A DNA stretch of 64,000 nucleotides from an uncultured Aquimarina sp. (lineage in GTDB: Bacteria > Bacteroidota > Bacteroidia > Flavobacteriales > Flavobacteriaceae). The DNA lies in the NCBI GenBank assembly GCA_947498935.1, contig CANMMM010000001.1:62001-126000 (forward strand). The letters are read 5' to 3'. The position numbers and the translations under genes are program-made. Under the pieces are notes generated by a model. The model worked only from the letters and a program-made list of their open reading frames with translations, made no database searches and was not told the origin of the DNA. Shown piece after piece: positions 8,804-17,810 of the stretch; position 1 is the stretch's first letter; every line of letters begins with the position of its first letter.

Positions 8804-9886
8804 TTATTGATCCGCCACTTTCTTTTGGTGGTTGATAGACTCTTGGTGTATTGCTTTGTAAATTCTAAGAATAAACTCTTCGCTCAATCCTCTTTCTTCT
8901 CCTTCTAGAATCATTTTTCCTAAAATCTCATTCCAGCGCTTAGACTGTAAAATCGCTACATTTTGCTTTGCTTTTGCTTGTCCGATTTCGTCTGATATTT
9001 TCATTCTTCTAGACAACACATCTAATAGCTGATTATCTGCTACGTCGATTTTAGCTCTTAACTCGCTTAGTGTTTTTTGGTATGCTTCATCTACACCTAC
9101 TTCCTTGCGTATTTTTAGGTCTTTCATAATCTGCACTAATGTTTCTGGTGTGATTTGCTGCGCAGCATCACTCCATGCATTGTCTGGATCGTAGTGAGTT
9201 TCTACAATCAATCCATCGAAATTAAGATCTAATGCTGTCTGCGATAGATCAAAAATCAAATCTCTTCTTCCAGCAATATGCGATGGATCTAAGATTAATG
9301 GAAGATCTGGAAAACGATTTTGCAAATCTATCGGAATCTGCCACTCAGGTATGTTACGGTATTTTGTTTTTTCATAAGCAGAGAATCCTCTATGGATTAC
9401 CCCTAGATTTTTTACATCTGCTGTATAGAAACGCTCTACTGCTCCTAACCATAATGATAAGTCTGGATTGATCGGGTTTTTGATCAATACTGGGTTATCA
9501 ATTCCTTTACATGCGTCTGCGATGTCTTGTACGATAAATGGAGATACAGTACTTCTAGCACCGATCCATAGGATATCTACACCGTGCTCTAAAGCTAATT
9601 CTACGTGGTGTGGATTCGCTACCTCAGTAGCGATTTTCATTCCTGTTTCTTCCTTAGCACGTTGTAACCATTTTAATCCTAATGCACCGACTCCTTCGAA
9701 ATTCCCAGGTCTGGTTCTTGGTTTCCAGATTCCCGCACGTAATACGGTCGCATCAGAATCCTTTAGCTGATGTGCTATTTTTACTACTTGCTCTTCTGTT
9801 TCTGCACTACATGGCCCTCCTATTACTAATGGATGGTCTAGGTTGTAGGCATCTAACCAATTTCTAAGTTCTTTCTTATTCTCCAT
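8804..9886 (-). CDS. Bifunctional DAHP synthase / chorismate mutase
   Basis: Entry enzyme of the shikimate pathway fused to the branch-point enzyme. Residues about 1-265 are a short-type DAHP synthase: GGPCSAET, RAGIWKPRTRPGNFEG, the LIKNP strand and DPSHIAGRR are all visible. Residues about 270-360 are an AroQ-type chorismate mutase helix bundle (LSELRAKIDVADNQLLDVL ... RRMKISDEIGQAK). This C-terminal fusion order is known from other Bacteroidota. Because the mutase is here, the PheA and TyrA of the same operon lack one. In such fusions the mutase domain also transmits feedback inhibition to the synthase. It is the last gene of the operon, 71 bp after tyrA. Confidence 0.96.
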   Translation of the reverse strand: MENKKELRNWLDAYNLDHPLVIGGPCSAETEEQVVKIAHQLKDSDATVLRAGIWKPRTRPGNFEGVGALGLKWLQRAKEETGMKIATEVANPHHVELALEHGVDILWIGARSTVSPFIVQDIADACKGIDNPVLIKNPINPDLSLWLGAVERFYTADVKNLGVIHRGFSAYEKTKYRNIPEWQIPIDLQNRFPDLPLILDPSHIAGRRDLIFDLSQTALDLNFDGLIVETHYDPDNAWSDAAQQITPETLVQIMKDLKIRKEVGVDEAYQKTLSELRAKIDVADNQLLDVLSRRMKISDEIGQAKAKQNVAILQSKRWNEILGKMILEGEERGLSEEFILRIYKAIHQESINHQKKVADQ

Positions 9887-9957
9887 TTTTCAGTTTTCTA
9901 TCGTTTGTTATTTTGTTTTATATCAATTTTATATTTGGTTGCTTTCTCTTAGTGAGT

Positions 9958-10809
9958 TTATGATTGGATCCCTTTAAGAATGGTCTTGATATGGTTGATC
10001 TCCTCCATTTCTTTATACAGTTCTTCAAAATTATCTGCTACGATCAATTCCTTAAAATGCGATAGATTCGCGATGTATTCTTCTAAGGTTTCGAGTATAT
10101 TCTCTTTATTATGTTTGAAAATTGGCGCCCACATAGCGGGTGAGCTTTTAGCCAATCGCACTGTGGATGCAAATCCACTTCCCGCCATATCAAAAATATC
10201 GCGTTCGTTTTTTTCTTTTTCGATAACTGTCTTTCCTAACATAAACGAACTGATATGCGATAAATGAGATACATATGCAATATGCTTATCATGAGAAGCA
10301 GGATCCATATATCGAATTCTCATCCCTAATCTAGTAAAAATCTCCATCGCCTTTTCTTGCAATTTAAAAGCAGTTTTTTCTACCTCACAGATGATATTGG
10401 TCTTACCTCTATATAGATTAGCAATGGCTGCTTTGGGTCCTGAAAACTCAGTTCCCGCAATTGGGTGTGCTGCTAGATAATTTCTTCTGTTAGGATGCGC
10501 TGCTACCACTTCGCACAATCGCTGTTTTGTAGAACCTGCATCAAACACCAAGCAATCATCATGCGTGCTATCCAATACAGCTGGCAATACAGCTACTGCT
10601 GCGTCTACTGGTATTGCCAAAATCACTACATCTGCTTGCTCTATAGTAGCTAAGCTTGCTTTTTGATCAATCACCCCTAATGCCAAAGCGCTGTCTAAAT
10701 GGGTTTCACTTTGATCCACGCCATAGATCACTGCTTCGTTAAAAGCGGCTTTTATATCAATTGCTAGCGAACCGCCTATGAGTCCTATACCTATAACAAA
10801 AACTTTCAT
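9958..10809 (-). CDS. tyrA: Prephenate dehydrogenase
   Basis: Oxidative decarboxylation of prephenate to 4-hydroxyphenylpyruvate for tyrosine. The N-terminus MKVFVIGIGLIGGSLA is the NAD-binding Rossmann motif, and AAHPIAGTEFSG carries the catalytic His. I start at the ATG at 10809, which overlaps the upstream aminotransferase stop by four bases (ATGA). The longer frame adds an 18-residue polar extension with no family support. 283 aa, single-function form without a chorismate mutase or ACT domain. Confidence 0.94.
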   Translation of the reverse strand: MKVFVIGIGLIGGSLAIDIKAAFNEAVIYGVDQSETHLDSALALGVIDQKASLATIEQADVVILAIPVDAAVAVLPAVLDSTHDDCLVFDAGSTKQRLCEVVAAHPNRRNYLAAHPIAGTEFSGPKAAIANLYRGKTNIICEVEKTAFKLQEKAMEIFTRLGMRIRYMDPASHDKHIAYVSHLSHISSFMLGKTVIEKEKNERDIFDMAGSGFASTVRLAKSSPAMWAPIFKHNKENILETLEEYIANLSHFKELIVADNFEELYKEMEEINHIKTILKGIQS

Positions 10810-11963
10810 GCGCGTACTTGTAATCTTTGGATCGCTTCTCTGATATTCTCTTTGGTCACACATAGAGAGAATCGAATATATCCTTCTCCATTACTCCCAA
10901 AAATAGTTCCTGGTGTAATAAAAACACTATGCTCATACAAGATAGTATCTATAAATGAAACTGCCTCTATATTCTCGGGAAGTTTTGCCCACACAAACAT
11001 TCCTGTTGCTTCTGTATCATAGGTACAACCTAGCAGTGTGGCTAACTCCCAAATGAGTAGTCTGCGCTCTCTGTAAATAGCATTCATGGTGCTGTACCAA
11101 TCTGCAGAAATATTGAGTGCTGCAATTGCTCCTTTTTGGAGTCCTTGAAACATTCCACTATCCATATTACTTTTTACCTTAAGAACGGCTTTAATCTTTT
11201 CTGCTGCTCCACTAACCATTCCTACACGCCACCCCGCCATATTGAATGTTTTACTGAGGGAATTGAGTTCCAGAGCTACTTCCTTAGCTCCTGATACCGA
11301 TAGTATACTCATCGGCTGCTCATTAAGAATAAAACTATACGGATTATCATTTACCAACAGTAATTGATGTTCTTTTGCAAAAGCGACTAATTTTTCTAGC
11401 AGTGCTTTGCTACCCGATGTTCCTGTAGGCATATGCGGGTAATTAACCCACATGATCTTTGCTTTAGAAAGATCTCGCTTCCTCAAAGCCTCGAAATCTG
11501 GCTCCCAGTTATTTTCGGCAGTTAGATCGTAAAATACAGGAGTGGCTCCTACCAATTTGGCAACTGATGTATAGGTAGGGTACCCTGGATTAGGGATCAA
11601 TACTTCATCGCCTTCATTAAGATAAGCCATAGAGATATGCATAATCCCTTCTTTAGACCCTATTAGTGGCAGTGTCTCTGTATCTGGATCAAGCGTTACA
11701 GCGTACTTATCTTTATAAAAATCAGCAATGGCTTTTCTAAACTCAGGAATTCCCTGATAGCTTTGGTATTTATGCGCACCTTCTACCAATACTGCTTCCT
11801 GGATCGCCTGCACTACCTCTTTTGGAGGTGCTAAGTCTGGGCTACCAATCGCCATATTTAGAATTGGTTTTCCAGCGGCTGCCAATGCAGCTACTTCTCT
11901 TAACTTTTTAGAGAAGTAATATTCCTCTACCGTTTCTAGTCTTTTTGCTGTTTGAACGCTCAT
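10806..11963 (-). CDS. Pyridoxal-phosphate aminotransferase of the aromatic operon (class I/II)
   Basis: A fold-type I aminotransferase of 385 aa. Seen are the substrate-loop AIGSPDLAPP, the NPGYPTY motif, the NYPHMPTG segment, the PLP-lysine motif SLSKTFNMAGWR, and a C-terminal FVWAKLP / GYIRFSLC region with the carboxylate-binding Arg. Placed between pheA and tyrA with 4-bp overlaps on both sides, it most likely transaminates phenylpyruvate and 4-hydroxyphenylpyruvate, or prephenate. The class also contains aspartate and alanine aminotransferases, so the substrate is inferred from context only. Confidence 0.9.
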   Translation of the reverse strand: MSVQTAKRLETVEEYYFSKKLREVAALAAAGKPILNMAIGSPDLAPPKEVVQAIQEAVLVEGAHKYQSYQGIPEFRKAIADFYKDKYAVTLDPDTETLPLIGSKEGIMHISMAYLNEGDEVLIPNPGYPTYTSVAKLVGATPVFYDLTAENNWEPDFEALRKRDLSKAKIMWVNYPHMPTGTSGSKALLEKLVAFAKEHQLLLVNDNPYSFILNEQPMSILSVSGAKEVALELNSLSKTFNMAGWRVGMVSGAAEKIKAVLKVKSNMDSGMFQGLQKGAIAALNISADWYSTMNAIYRERRLLIWELATLLGCTYDTEATGMFVWAKLPENIEAVSFIDTILYEHSVFITPGTIFGSNGEGYIRFSLCVTKENIREAIQRLQVRA

Positions 11964-12790
11964 CCGTTTTGATTTTTATATTCTCCAAGTACTTTAATCT
12001 CTAATGCCATAATTTTTAAAATCGCAATAGCCTTTTGGTAATCTTCGTATGTATCGAAAGTAACATCTACAAAAAATGAATACTTCCATGGCATGTCTAT
12101 GACAGGTAGTGATTGAATTTTAGTCAAATTCAGGTTACAATCACTCATCACATTCAATACGGTCGCTAAACTTCCTCTTTTGTGATCTGTAACAAATTTT
12201 AGCGATGCTTTATTGACTGCTGTTTGCGGCACTACTGTTTCTTTTCTGGTATTTAGAATAAAGAAACGTGTGCTATTCGTTTTGATCGTTTGAATCTCTT
12301 GTGCCAAGATGTCTAGCTCATAAATCTCAGCAGCTGTGGCTCCTGCTATTGCTGCAACCCCTTTTTGCTGTTGCAAATGAATCCGCTTGGCTACTGCTGC
12401 TGTATCTGCATCTTCTACCAACTTTATATGCGGATGTGCTCTAAAAAACTCTTTACACTGTAGCAATGCCATCGGATGCGAATGCACTTCTTTAATCTCT
12501 GCGATGGTCTGCCCTTTGAGCGCCATCAAACAATGATGTATTGGCAAAAAATACTCTCCGCTAATCGTTAAGTCGTGCTCATCGATGTATGCGTAATTGG
12601 GTATAATAGAACCTGCAATAGAATTCTCGATCGCCATTACAGCATCTGTACTTTTTTGCTGTTCTAGGCTAAATACCAATTCCCTAAATGACATACATTC
12701 ATCTACAGCTACTGCTGTGCCAAAATAGGCTTGAGCAACACTGTGATGATACGACCCTTTGATTCCTTGTATAGCTACTTTCTGATTCAA
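11960..12790 (-). CDS. pheA: Prephenate dehydratase
   Basis: Converts prephenate to phenylpyruvate. The catalytic domain spans about residues 1-185, starting KVAIQGIKGSYHHSVA and including the TNSTRFFIL motif with the conserved Thr-Arg-Phe. A C-terminal ACT domain follows (about residues 195-276). In this ACT domain the usual Phe-binding motifs GALV and ESRP read GSLA and QSLP, so feedback by Phe may be altered. No chorismate mutase is fused. It is the first gene of the operon and overlaps the aminotransferase by four bases. A foldback repeat (12876-13039) lies 85 bp upstream. Confidence 0.95.
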   Translation of the reverse strand: MNQKVAIQGIKGSYHHSVAQAYFGTAVAVDECMSFRELVFSLEQQKSTDAVMAIENSIAGSIIPNYAYIDEHDLTISGEYFLPIHHCLMALKGQTIAEIKEVHSHPMALLQCKEFFRAHPHIKLVEDADTAAVAKRIHLQQQKGVAAIAGATAAEIYELDILAQEIQTIKTNSTRFFILNTRKETVVPQTAVNKASLKFVTDHKRGSLATVLNVMSDCNLNLTKIQSLPVIDMPWKYSFFVDVTFDTYEDYQKAIAILKIMALEIKVLGEYKNQNG

Positions 12791-12875
12791 TTTCTTTCTT
12801 TTTTTATTTTCTTTGAGACGCTATTCGCTACTCAAAAATTCAATCTACGTGATTCCTACTCCACCTGTCATTTAT

Positions 12876-13039
12876 TGAAGTGATTTAAACTTTTTAAAAT
12901 TTGCTATAAAAACGACCTTTTGCACCCAAATTTTGCAATTTTTTAGTTCCGTAGCGCTGCTATGCAACAAAAAAATTACTTCATTTGGTCACAAAATCTT
13001 ACGATGTTCGCTGAAATCGAAAAAGTTTAAATCACTTCA
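12876..13039. mobile_element. Foldback/MITE-like element, copy 1 (TGAAGTG family)
   Basis: A 164-bp element with inverted ends of about 20 bp: TGAAGTGATTTAAAC at the left and its exact complement at the right. The interior is itself an imperfect palindrome centred on TAGTTCCGTAGCGCTGC. TTAT stands immediately on both sides, consistent with a 4-bp target duplication. No coding capacity. Two further full copies are at 54527 and 60328. It lies just upstream of pheA, within or next to its promoter region. Confidence 0.75.
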
Positions 13040-13064
13040 TTATATACAATCCCATGCAAAAAAA

Positions 13065-13087
13065 AATCCCGATACTACATCGGGATT
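13065..13087 (-). terminator. Hairpin terminator facing the kbl side
   Basis: Stem AATCCCGAT / ATCGGGATT with loop ACTAC. On the minus strand the stem is followed by a run of nine or ten T, the classic intrinsic terminator form. It lies about 290 bp beyond the kbl stop and would stop kbl-tdh transcripts before pheA. Confidence 0.8.
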
Positions 13088-13380
13088 CAGTTTATATTAT
13101 GGTTTATCTACATACAAATCCCTGTTTCTTATCTAAAATAGAAAAAGAAAAAGTAAAATCGGTTCCATGTAAATAAAGTATGCATTCTCACTAAAAATTT
13201 ATGTGTGCTAAATTATGTAAAACTATATCGTTTTTAAACAAAAAAGCATTTTTTTTCAGTTAAGCCTCCACATTATCACGAATTTTTAAAATTTATCGCT
13301 CGATTTATGAAAAAATCAAACAAAATTAGTTTTTTAATTAGCAATACGTCAATTCTCAAACCGCTAACAAACGTTAGTAA

Positions 13381-14568
13381 TCAGATCACTCCCAGCTCTT
13401 TACCTACTTTTTCAAATGCTTTTACTGCTTTTTCGAGCTGTTTTTGCTCATGAGCCGCTGATAATTGCACGCGAATTCTCGCTTTTCCTTTAGGCACTAC
13501 TGGATAAAAGAATCCAATCACATAAATCCCTTCTTCCAGTAACTTAGCTGCAAATTGCTGTGCCAATACTGCATCATACAGCATCACAGGCACTATCGGA
13601 TGCTCTCCTGCTACGATATCAAATCCCGCAGCTGTCATGGCTTCTCTAAAATAAGCTGTATTTGCTGCTAGTTTATCTCTCAACTCGGTAGATTCACTTA
13701 AAATTTCTAATACTTTGATCGATGCCCCTACAATAGATGGCGCTACCGTATTCGAAAACAAATAAGGCCTAGAACGCTGCCTCAGCATTTCTACAATTTC
13801 TTTTCTAGCTGCGGTAAATCCTCCTGAAGCACCTCCTAATGCCTTGCCATAGGTACCTGTGATAATATCTACCCTACCCATAACATCTCTATACTCATGT
13901 GTACCTCTACCTGTTGTACCCAGAAAACCTGTAGAATGGCATTCATCAATCATGACCATAGCTCCGTAAGCATCTGCTAGGTCACAAATTATATCTAATT
14001 GCGCTATGGTACCATCCATAGAAAAAGAACCATCTGTTACAATCAATATACGTCTCGCTCCTTTAGCTTCTTTTAGTTTTTCTTCTAGCGCTGCCATATC
14101 ATTATGCGCATACCGAAAACGCTGTGCCTTACACAATCGAATACCATCGATAATCGACGCATGATTCAGCGCATCAGAAATAATCGCATCCTCTGCTGTA
14201 AGTAGAGGTTCGAAAACACCGCCATTGGCATCAAATGCCGCGGCATATAAAATACAATCTTCCATCCCGAGAAACTCGGCTGTTTTTTGCTCTAACTGCT
14301 TATGAATATCCTGTGTCCCACAGATAAAACGTACCGAAGACAATCCATATCCATGCGAATCAATTGCTTGCTTACCTGCTTCGATCACAGATGGATGTGC
14401 CGAAAGCCCTAAATAATTATTCGCACAGAAATTAATCACGTCTGGCGTATGCGTCGTGTCAATCACAGCACCTTGCGGTGTCGTAATCACACGCTCTTCT
14501 TTATACAATCCTGCTGTCTTAAGTGCTTCTAATTCTTGCTGCAAGGATTCTCTTATTGTTGAAAACAT
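13381..14568 (-). CDS. kbl: Glycine C-acetyltransferase (2-amino-3-ketobutyrate CoA ligase)
   Basis: Second step of threonine breakdown: cleaves 2-amino-3-ketobutyrate with CoA to glycine and acetyl-CoA, using PLP. Seen are [11 protein letters not shown], the [11 protein letters not shown] segment, [10 protein letters not shown], and the PLP lysine in [13 protein letters not shown] near residue 242. I start at the ATG at 14568 ([13 protein letters not shown]), the family N-terminus, rather than 15 codons earlier. 395 aa is the normal length. tdh lies 54 bp upstream on the same strand, giving a two-gene catabolic operon. Confidence 0.96.
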   Translation of the reverse strand: MFSTIRESLQQELEALKTAGLYKEERVITTPQGAVIDTTHTPDVINFCANNYLGLSAHPSVIEAGKQAIDSHGYGLSSVRFICGTQDIHKQLEQKTAEFLGMEDCILYAAAFDANGGVFEPLLTAEDAIISDALNHASIIDGIRLCKAQRFRYAHNDMAALEEKLKEAKGARRILIVTDGSFSMDGTIAQLDIICDLADAYGAMVMIDECHSTGFLGTTGRGTHEYRDVMGRVDIITGTYGKALGGASGGFTAARKEIVEMLRQRSRPYLFSNTVAPSIVGASIKVLEILSESTELRDKLAANTAYFREAMTAAGFDIVAGEHPIVPVMLYDAVLAQQFAAKLLEEGIYVIGFFYPVVPKGKARIRVQLSAAHEQKQLEKAVKAFEKVGKELGVI

Positions 14569-14622
14569 CTTTTTAAGTCCGTTTAATGGTTTATAAAAGT
14601 AGCATATAATCAAGTTGTTCTA

Positions 14623-15579
14623 TCAACCTGCTACATCTAATTGGTAATACGCTCTTAGTTTTTCGATCATCACCTTGGTCATCGTGTCCAAAGTATACGA
14701 AGATTGCCACCCCCAATCATGTGCCGCCACACTATCATCTATAGATGAAGGCCACTTCGCTGCTATTTCTTGTCTAAAATCAGGAGCATATGCTACATGG
14801 AATGACGGATACTCCTTGCGTATCGATGCCTCTATATCTTTAGGAGCAATACTAATGCCTGCAATATTATAAGCTGTTCTGATCGTTAGCTGCTCTTTTG
14901 GCGCTTCCATGAGTTCGATAGCAGCTCGTACAGCATCTTCCATAAATAACATCGGTAAGGCTTGGTCACTTTTTAAGAAACAGGTAAACGCTTCTTCCAG
15001 CACTGCCTTATGATAGATATCCACTGCATAATCAGTAGTCCCTCCGCCTGGCAGTGATTGATACCCGATAATCCCTGGATAGCGAATCGAACGTACATCT
15101 ACCCCGTATCGCAAATAATAATATTGCGCCCAATTTTCTCCTGCAGCTTTGCTAATACCGTACACAGTAGCAGGATTCAAATACGCATCTACTGGCGTAT
15201 TGATTAATGGCGCGGCAGCACCAAATACGGCAATCGAGCTCGGAAAAAACACTTTTTCGATACGCTGCTCTCGTGCTACTTCTAATACATTAAACAGTGT
15301 TTGCATATTTAGCTGCCAAGTAAACAATGGATTTTCTTCTCCCTTTGCAGATAACACTGCCGCTAGATGATAAATCTGAGTAATCCGATATTGCTGTACC
15401 ACAGCTGTCAACTGTTCCTTATTCGTAGCATCTAGCGCTTCAAAAATCCCTTCATATACCTTATCCTCATTAATATCTGAAGCAATCACATGCTCTAACG
15501 TATATTTTTTTTGCAATGCTACCGTCAGCACAGTTCCCAACTGACCTTTTGCTCCTATTACTAGAATTCTTGTTTGCAT
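14623..15579 (-). CDS. tdh: L-threonine 3-dehydrogenase, short-chain/epimerase-like type
   Basis: Oxidises L-threonine to 2-amino-3-ketobutyrate with NAD. This is the extended-SDR (GalE-like) form, not the zinc alcohol dehydrogenase form of E. coli. The N-terminal VIGAKGQLG is the NAD-binding glycine motif and TVYGISKAAGE carries the catalytic Tyr-x-x-x-Lys. The segment YPGIIGYQSLPGGGTTDYA is characteristic of this dehydrogenase. 318 aa. It pairs with kbl downstream and diverges from an Lrp/AsnC gene; two direct copies of CTGTCGGAC lie just before its start. Confidence 0.93.
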   Translation of the reverse strand: MQTRILVIGAKGQLGTVLTVALQKKYTLEHVIASDINEDKVYEGIFEALDATNKEQLTAVVQQYRITQIYHLAAVLSAKGEENPLFTWQLNMQTLFNVLEVAREQRIEKVFFPSSIAVFGAAAPLINTPVDAYLNPATVYGISKAAGENWAQYYYLRYGVDVRSIRYPGIIGYQSLPGGGTTDYAVDIYHKAVLEEAFTCFLKSDQALPMLFMEDAVRAAIELMEAPKEQLTIRTAYNIAGISIAPKDIEASIRKEYPSFHVAYAPDFRQEIAAKWPSSIDDSVAAHDWGWQSSYTLDTMTKVMIEKLRAYYQLDVAG

Positions 15580-15596
15580 CTGCTCTTATTTTTTAG

Positions 15597-15629
15597 CTGT
15601 CGGACACTATCACAGTGGCACTGTCGGAC
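15597..15629. promoter_or_regulatory. Direct repeat CTGTCGGAC before tdh (possible operator)
   Basis: CTGTCGGAC occurs at 15597-15605 and again at 15621-15629, a 24-bp period (about two helical turns), with a small palindrome between. It lies in the tdh leader, 18-50 bp from the start codon. Operator function for the divergent Lrp-type regulator is only inferred. Confidence 0.35.
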
Positions 15630-15824
15630 GTAATTATACATACTTATTAAACACTATGCTGTAACGCTTTGAGGCACACAAAACCAAGCAATCAAACAAA
15701 GTATTATTTACTATCAAATTTAATAAATACCATTTTTAAACCCGAATTAACACAACATTTAAGTAATTTCAGCTGCACAATACATTTAAAAAAGTGTTTA
15801 TTTCTTTTATCTATTCAAATTCTA

Positions 15825-15832
15825 TATCTTTG
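15825..15832 (+). promoter_or_regulatory. Promoter -7 box TATCTTTG of the Lrp/AsnC gene
   Basis: An exact match to the Bacteroidota TAnnTTTG element, 26 bp before the ATG at 15859. The upstream TTG element is not clear. Confidence 0.55.
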
Positions 15833-15858
15833 AAGTACTTTTTTCTAGCACTACCCTT

Positions 15859-16320
15859 ATGGAACATTTAGATACTACCGACATTACGATTCTACGGATA
15901 CTACAGCGCGATGCCAAAAAAACTGCCAAACAGATTGCAAACATCCTTAACTTAACCCCTTCTCCTGTATACGAGCGCATTCGACGTTTAGAAAAACAGG
16001 GGGTCATTAAGAAGTATGTAGCCATTCTAGACAAAAAACTCATCGATCGATCCATCACTACGATCTGCCAAGTATCGATGCGGTATCACAATGAGGCTTT
16101 TATCGAAAATTTCGAAGAGCAGATTCAAAATTTAGCCGAAGTACAAGAGTGCTACCACCTAGCTGGGCAAGTAGACTTTATCCTAAAGATACATACCAAA
16201 AGTCTCGAAGAATACCACGATTTTATCAAAACGAAACTTTCTAAAATTGATAATATAGGTGTCTTAAATAGCACGTTTGTTTTAAAAGACATCAAACATT
16301 CTTCTGAATTCTATATTTAA
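15859..16320 (+). CDS. Lrp/AsnC family transcriptional regulator
   Basis: A 153-aa feast/famine regulator. Residues about 5-60 form the winged helix-turn-helix (DTTDITILRILQRDAKK ... PVYERIRRLEKQGVIKKY) and about 65-150 the ligand-binding RAM domain (CQVSMRYHNEAFIENFEEQ). Such proteins assemble as octamers and sense amino acids. Its divergent placement from tdh-kbl suggests that it controls threonine/glycine catabolism, perhaps with threonine, glycine or leucine as effector; this is inference. Copy B of the intergenic repeat follows 38 bp after its stop. Confidence 0.93.
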   Translation: MEHLDTTDITILRILQRDAKKTAKQIANILNLTPSPVYERIRRLEKQGVIKKYVAILDKKLIDRSITTICQVSMRYHNEAFIENFEEQIQNLAEVQECYHLAGQVDFILKIHTKSLEEYHDFIKTKLSKIDNIGVLNSTFVLKDIKHSSEFYI

Positions 16321-16357
16321 TGAAGGTAGCTTAGACTGTGAACTTTGTTTATAATTT

Positions 16358-16446
16358 GGGCGTTACCACAAGGGTCGGGCTATCCGTTCCAATTCCTCGC
16401 ACCTCCTATCGTCGGGCTGTGGGATTTCCACTGCTATCCCTAACGC
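16358..16446 (+). repeat. Flavobacterial intergenic repeat, copy B
   Basis: 89 nt reading GGGCGTTACC to TAACGC on the plus strand, nearly identical to copy F. It follows the plus-strand Lrp gene and lies between two convergent gene ends. The small hairpin after the 5' arm is CC-ACAA-GG. Confidence 0.85.
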
Positions 16447-16496
16447 GGGCAGCTAGTTTTCAAAACAGCATAGCGAAACGACTTCAATGCAATAAC

Positions 16497-17810
16497 CTAA
16501 TTATTCGTTGCTGCTAAATAATTTTTTAGCCAATACGCGGTTTTTTTCATCTTTCGCTCTAAGGTCTTTTGATTCAGGCTAATAATTCCGAATTTTGGGA
16601 TATAGCCTTCTGCCCATTCAAAGTTATCAACCAGCGTCCAAAGTAAAATCCCTTGTAACTTGATGCCTTTTTCTAGTATTTTTTCGGCTTCTGCTAGTAC
16701 TTGCTGGTAATAGTTAACACGTAACTGATCATCTTCATCCTCGGCTAATGCCATACCGCATTCGGATAACCACAGCGGTTTATCAGGATCATAGGCCGCA
16801 AATCGTTCTGCAAAATAGCGCGTCCCCTGCGGGTAGGTTTCCCATCCCATAACTGAAACGGCTACATTTCGTTTTCTAGGAGGTACGGTCATCACTCCTA
16901 AGTAAGGAACATACCAAGCGCTTTTTACAACTTCTCTGGCATACGTCTGTATCCCCCAAAAATCAAAATCAATTTGCATCTCTTCTAGATCGCCTTCTTT
17001 TACAAATTTTTGGATATGCCTTGTTATTGTAGGTATTTCAGAGGGGTATCCCATCCCCAAATACGGTTCTATACACAAACGGTTCATCAAAGCATCCATA
17101 CGCTTAACTGCTTTTTGATCACGAGAGTTATCGCGATACGCATCTATCTTCGTGCAACTGATTGCAGTACCTACTGTGAGTCCCTCAACAGCTTTGAGTA
17201 TTTTAAACCCTTTGGCTTGTGCTAATAATAAATGATGGATACTCGCACTAAAATTAGTGATCCCTCTTTTGCCTGGCGCATGTATGCCTAAAAAATAGCC
17301 TGCTCCAATACACACTATGGCCTCATTGACCAATATCCAGTTTTTTACACGATCTGCAAAATGCGTACGAAGTATGGTTATATAGGTTTGGTAATGCGTT
17401 ACGACAGCACGATTGCGCCATCCTCCTATATCCTGCAATGCTTGTGGTAAATCCCAATGATAGGTAGTAATCCACGGAGTAATGCCTACGGAGAGACAAT
17501 AATCGATCACTCGATTATAAAACGCAATTCCTTCTGGATTCACTGCCCCTGTACCTGTGGGCAAAATACGAGACCATGCTACTGAGAATCTAAAAATTTT
17601 TAGCCCAATAGTTACTGCTAGGTCAATATCTTCTTGATACCGATGGTAGAAATCAGTGGCAACTTGGGCATTAGATCGATCTTTAATGACACGAGGATTG
17701 GTGGTAAACGTATCCCATATGGATGCTCCTTTCCCACCCTGATCATGAGCACCTTCTGTCTGAGCAGCAGCTATGGTCACTCCCCACTGTAGTTGTGTAG
17801 TGTTTCTCAT
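16497..17810 (-). CDS. Glycoside hydrolase family 1 (beta-glucosidase-like)
   Basis: A 437-aa TIM-barrel glycosidase starting QLQWGVTIAAAQTEGAHDQGGKGASIWD, the family 1 N-terminal signature. The acid/base Glu is in WILVNEAIV near residue 163 (usual motif NEP, here NEA). The nucleophile Glu is in LWLSECGMA near residue 350 (usual motif TENG, here SECG). Both glutamates are kept and their spacing is normal. There is no signal peptide, so it acts in the cytoplasm on imported oligosaccharides; beta-glucoside preference is a family guess. It stands alone, without a transporter or regulator beside it. Confidence 0.9.
   Translation of the reverse strand: MRNTTQLQWGVTIAAAQTEGAHDQGGKGASIWDTFTTNPRVIKDRSNAQVATDFYHRYQEDIDLAVTIGLKIFRFSVAWSRILPTGTGAVNPEGIAFYNRVIDYCLSVGITPWITTYHWDLPQALQDIGGWRNRAVVTHYQTYITILRTHFADRVKNWILVNEAIVCIGAGYFLGIHAPGKRGITNFSASIHHLLLAQAKGFKILKAVEGLTVGTAISCTKIDAYRDNSRDQKAVKRMDALMNRLCIEPYLGMGYPSEIPTITRHIQKFVKEGDLEEMQIDFDFWGIQTYAREVVKSAWYVPYLGVMTVPPRKRNVAVSVMGWETYPQGTRYFAERFAAYDPDKPLWLSECGMALAEDEDDQLRVNYYQQVLAEAEKILEKGIKLQGILLWTLVDNFEWAEGYIPKFGIISLNQKTLERKMKKTAYWLKNYLAATNN

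Larger units (their letters stand above)
12791..13380. other. Intergenic region between pheA and kbl
   Basis: This 590-bp stretch holds the foldback element (12876-13039) and a terminator (13065-13087). The remaining 290 bp before the kbl stop are very AT-rich and contain only short open frames without coding character; I see nothing further. No confident TAnnTTTG promoter was found for pheA. Confidence 0.6.
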
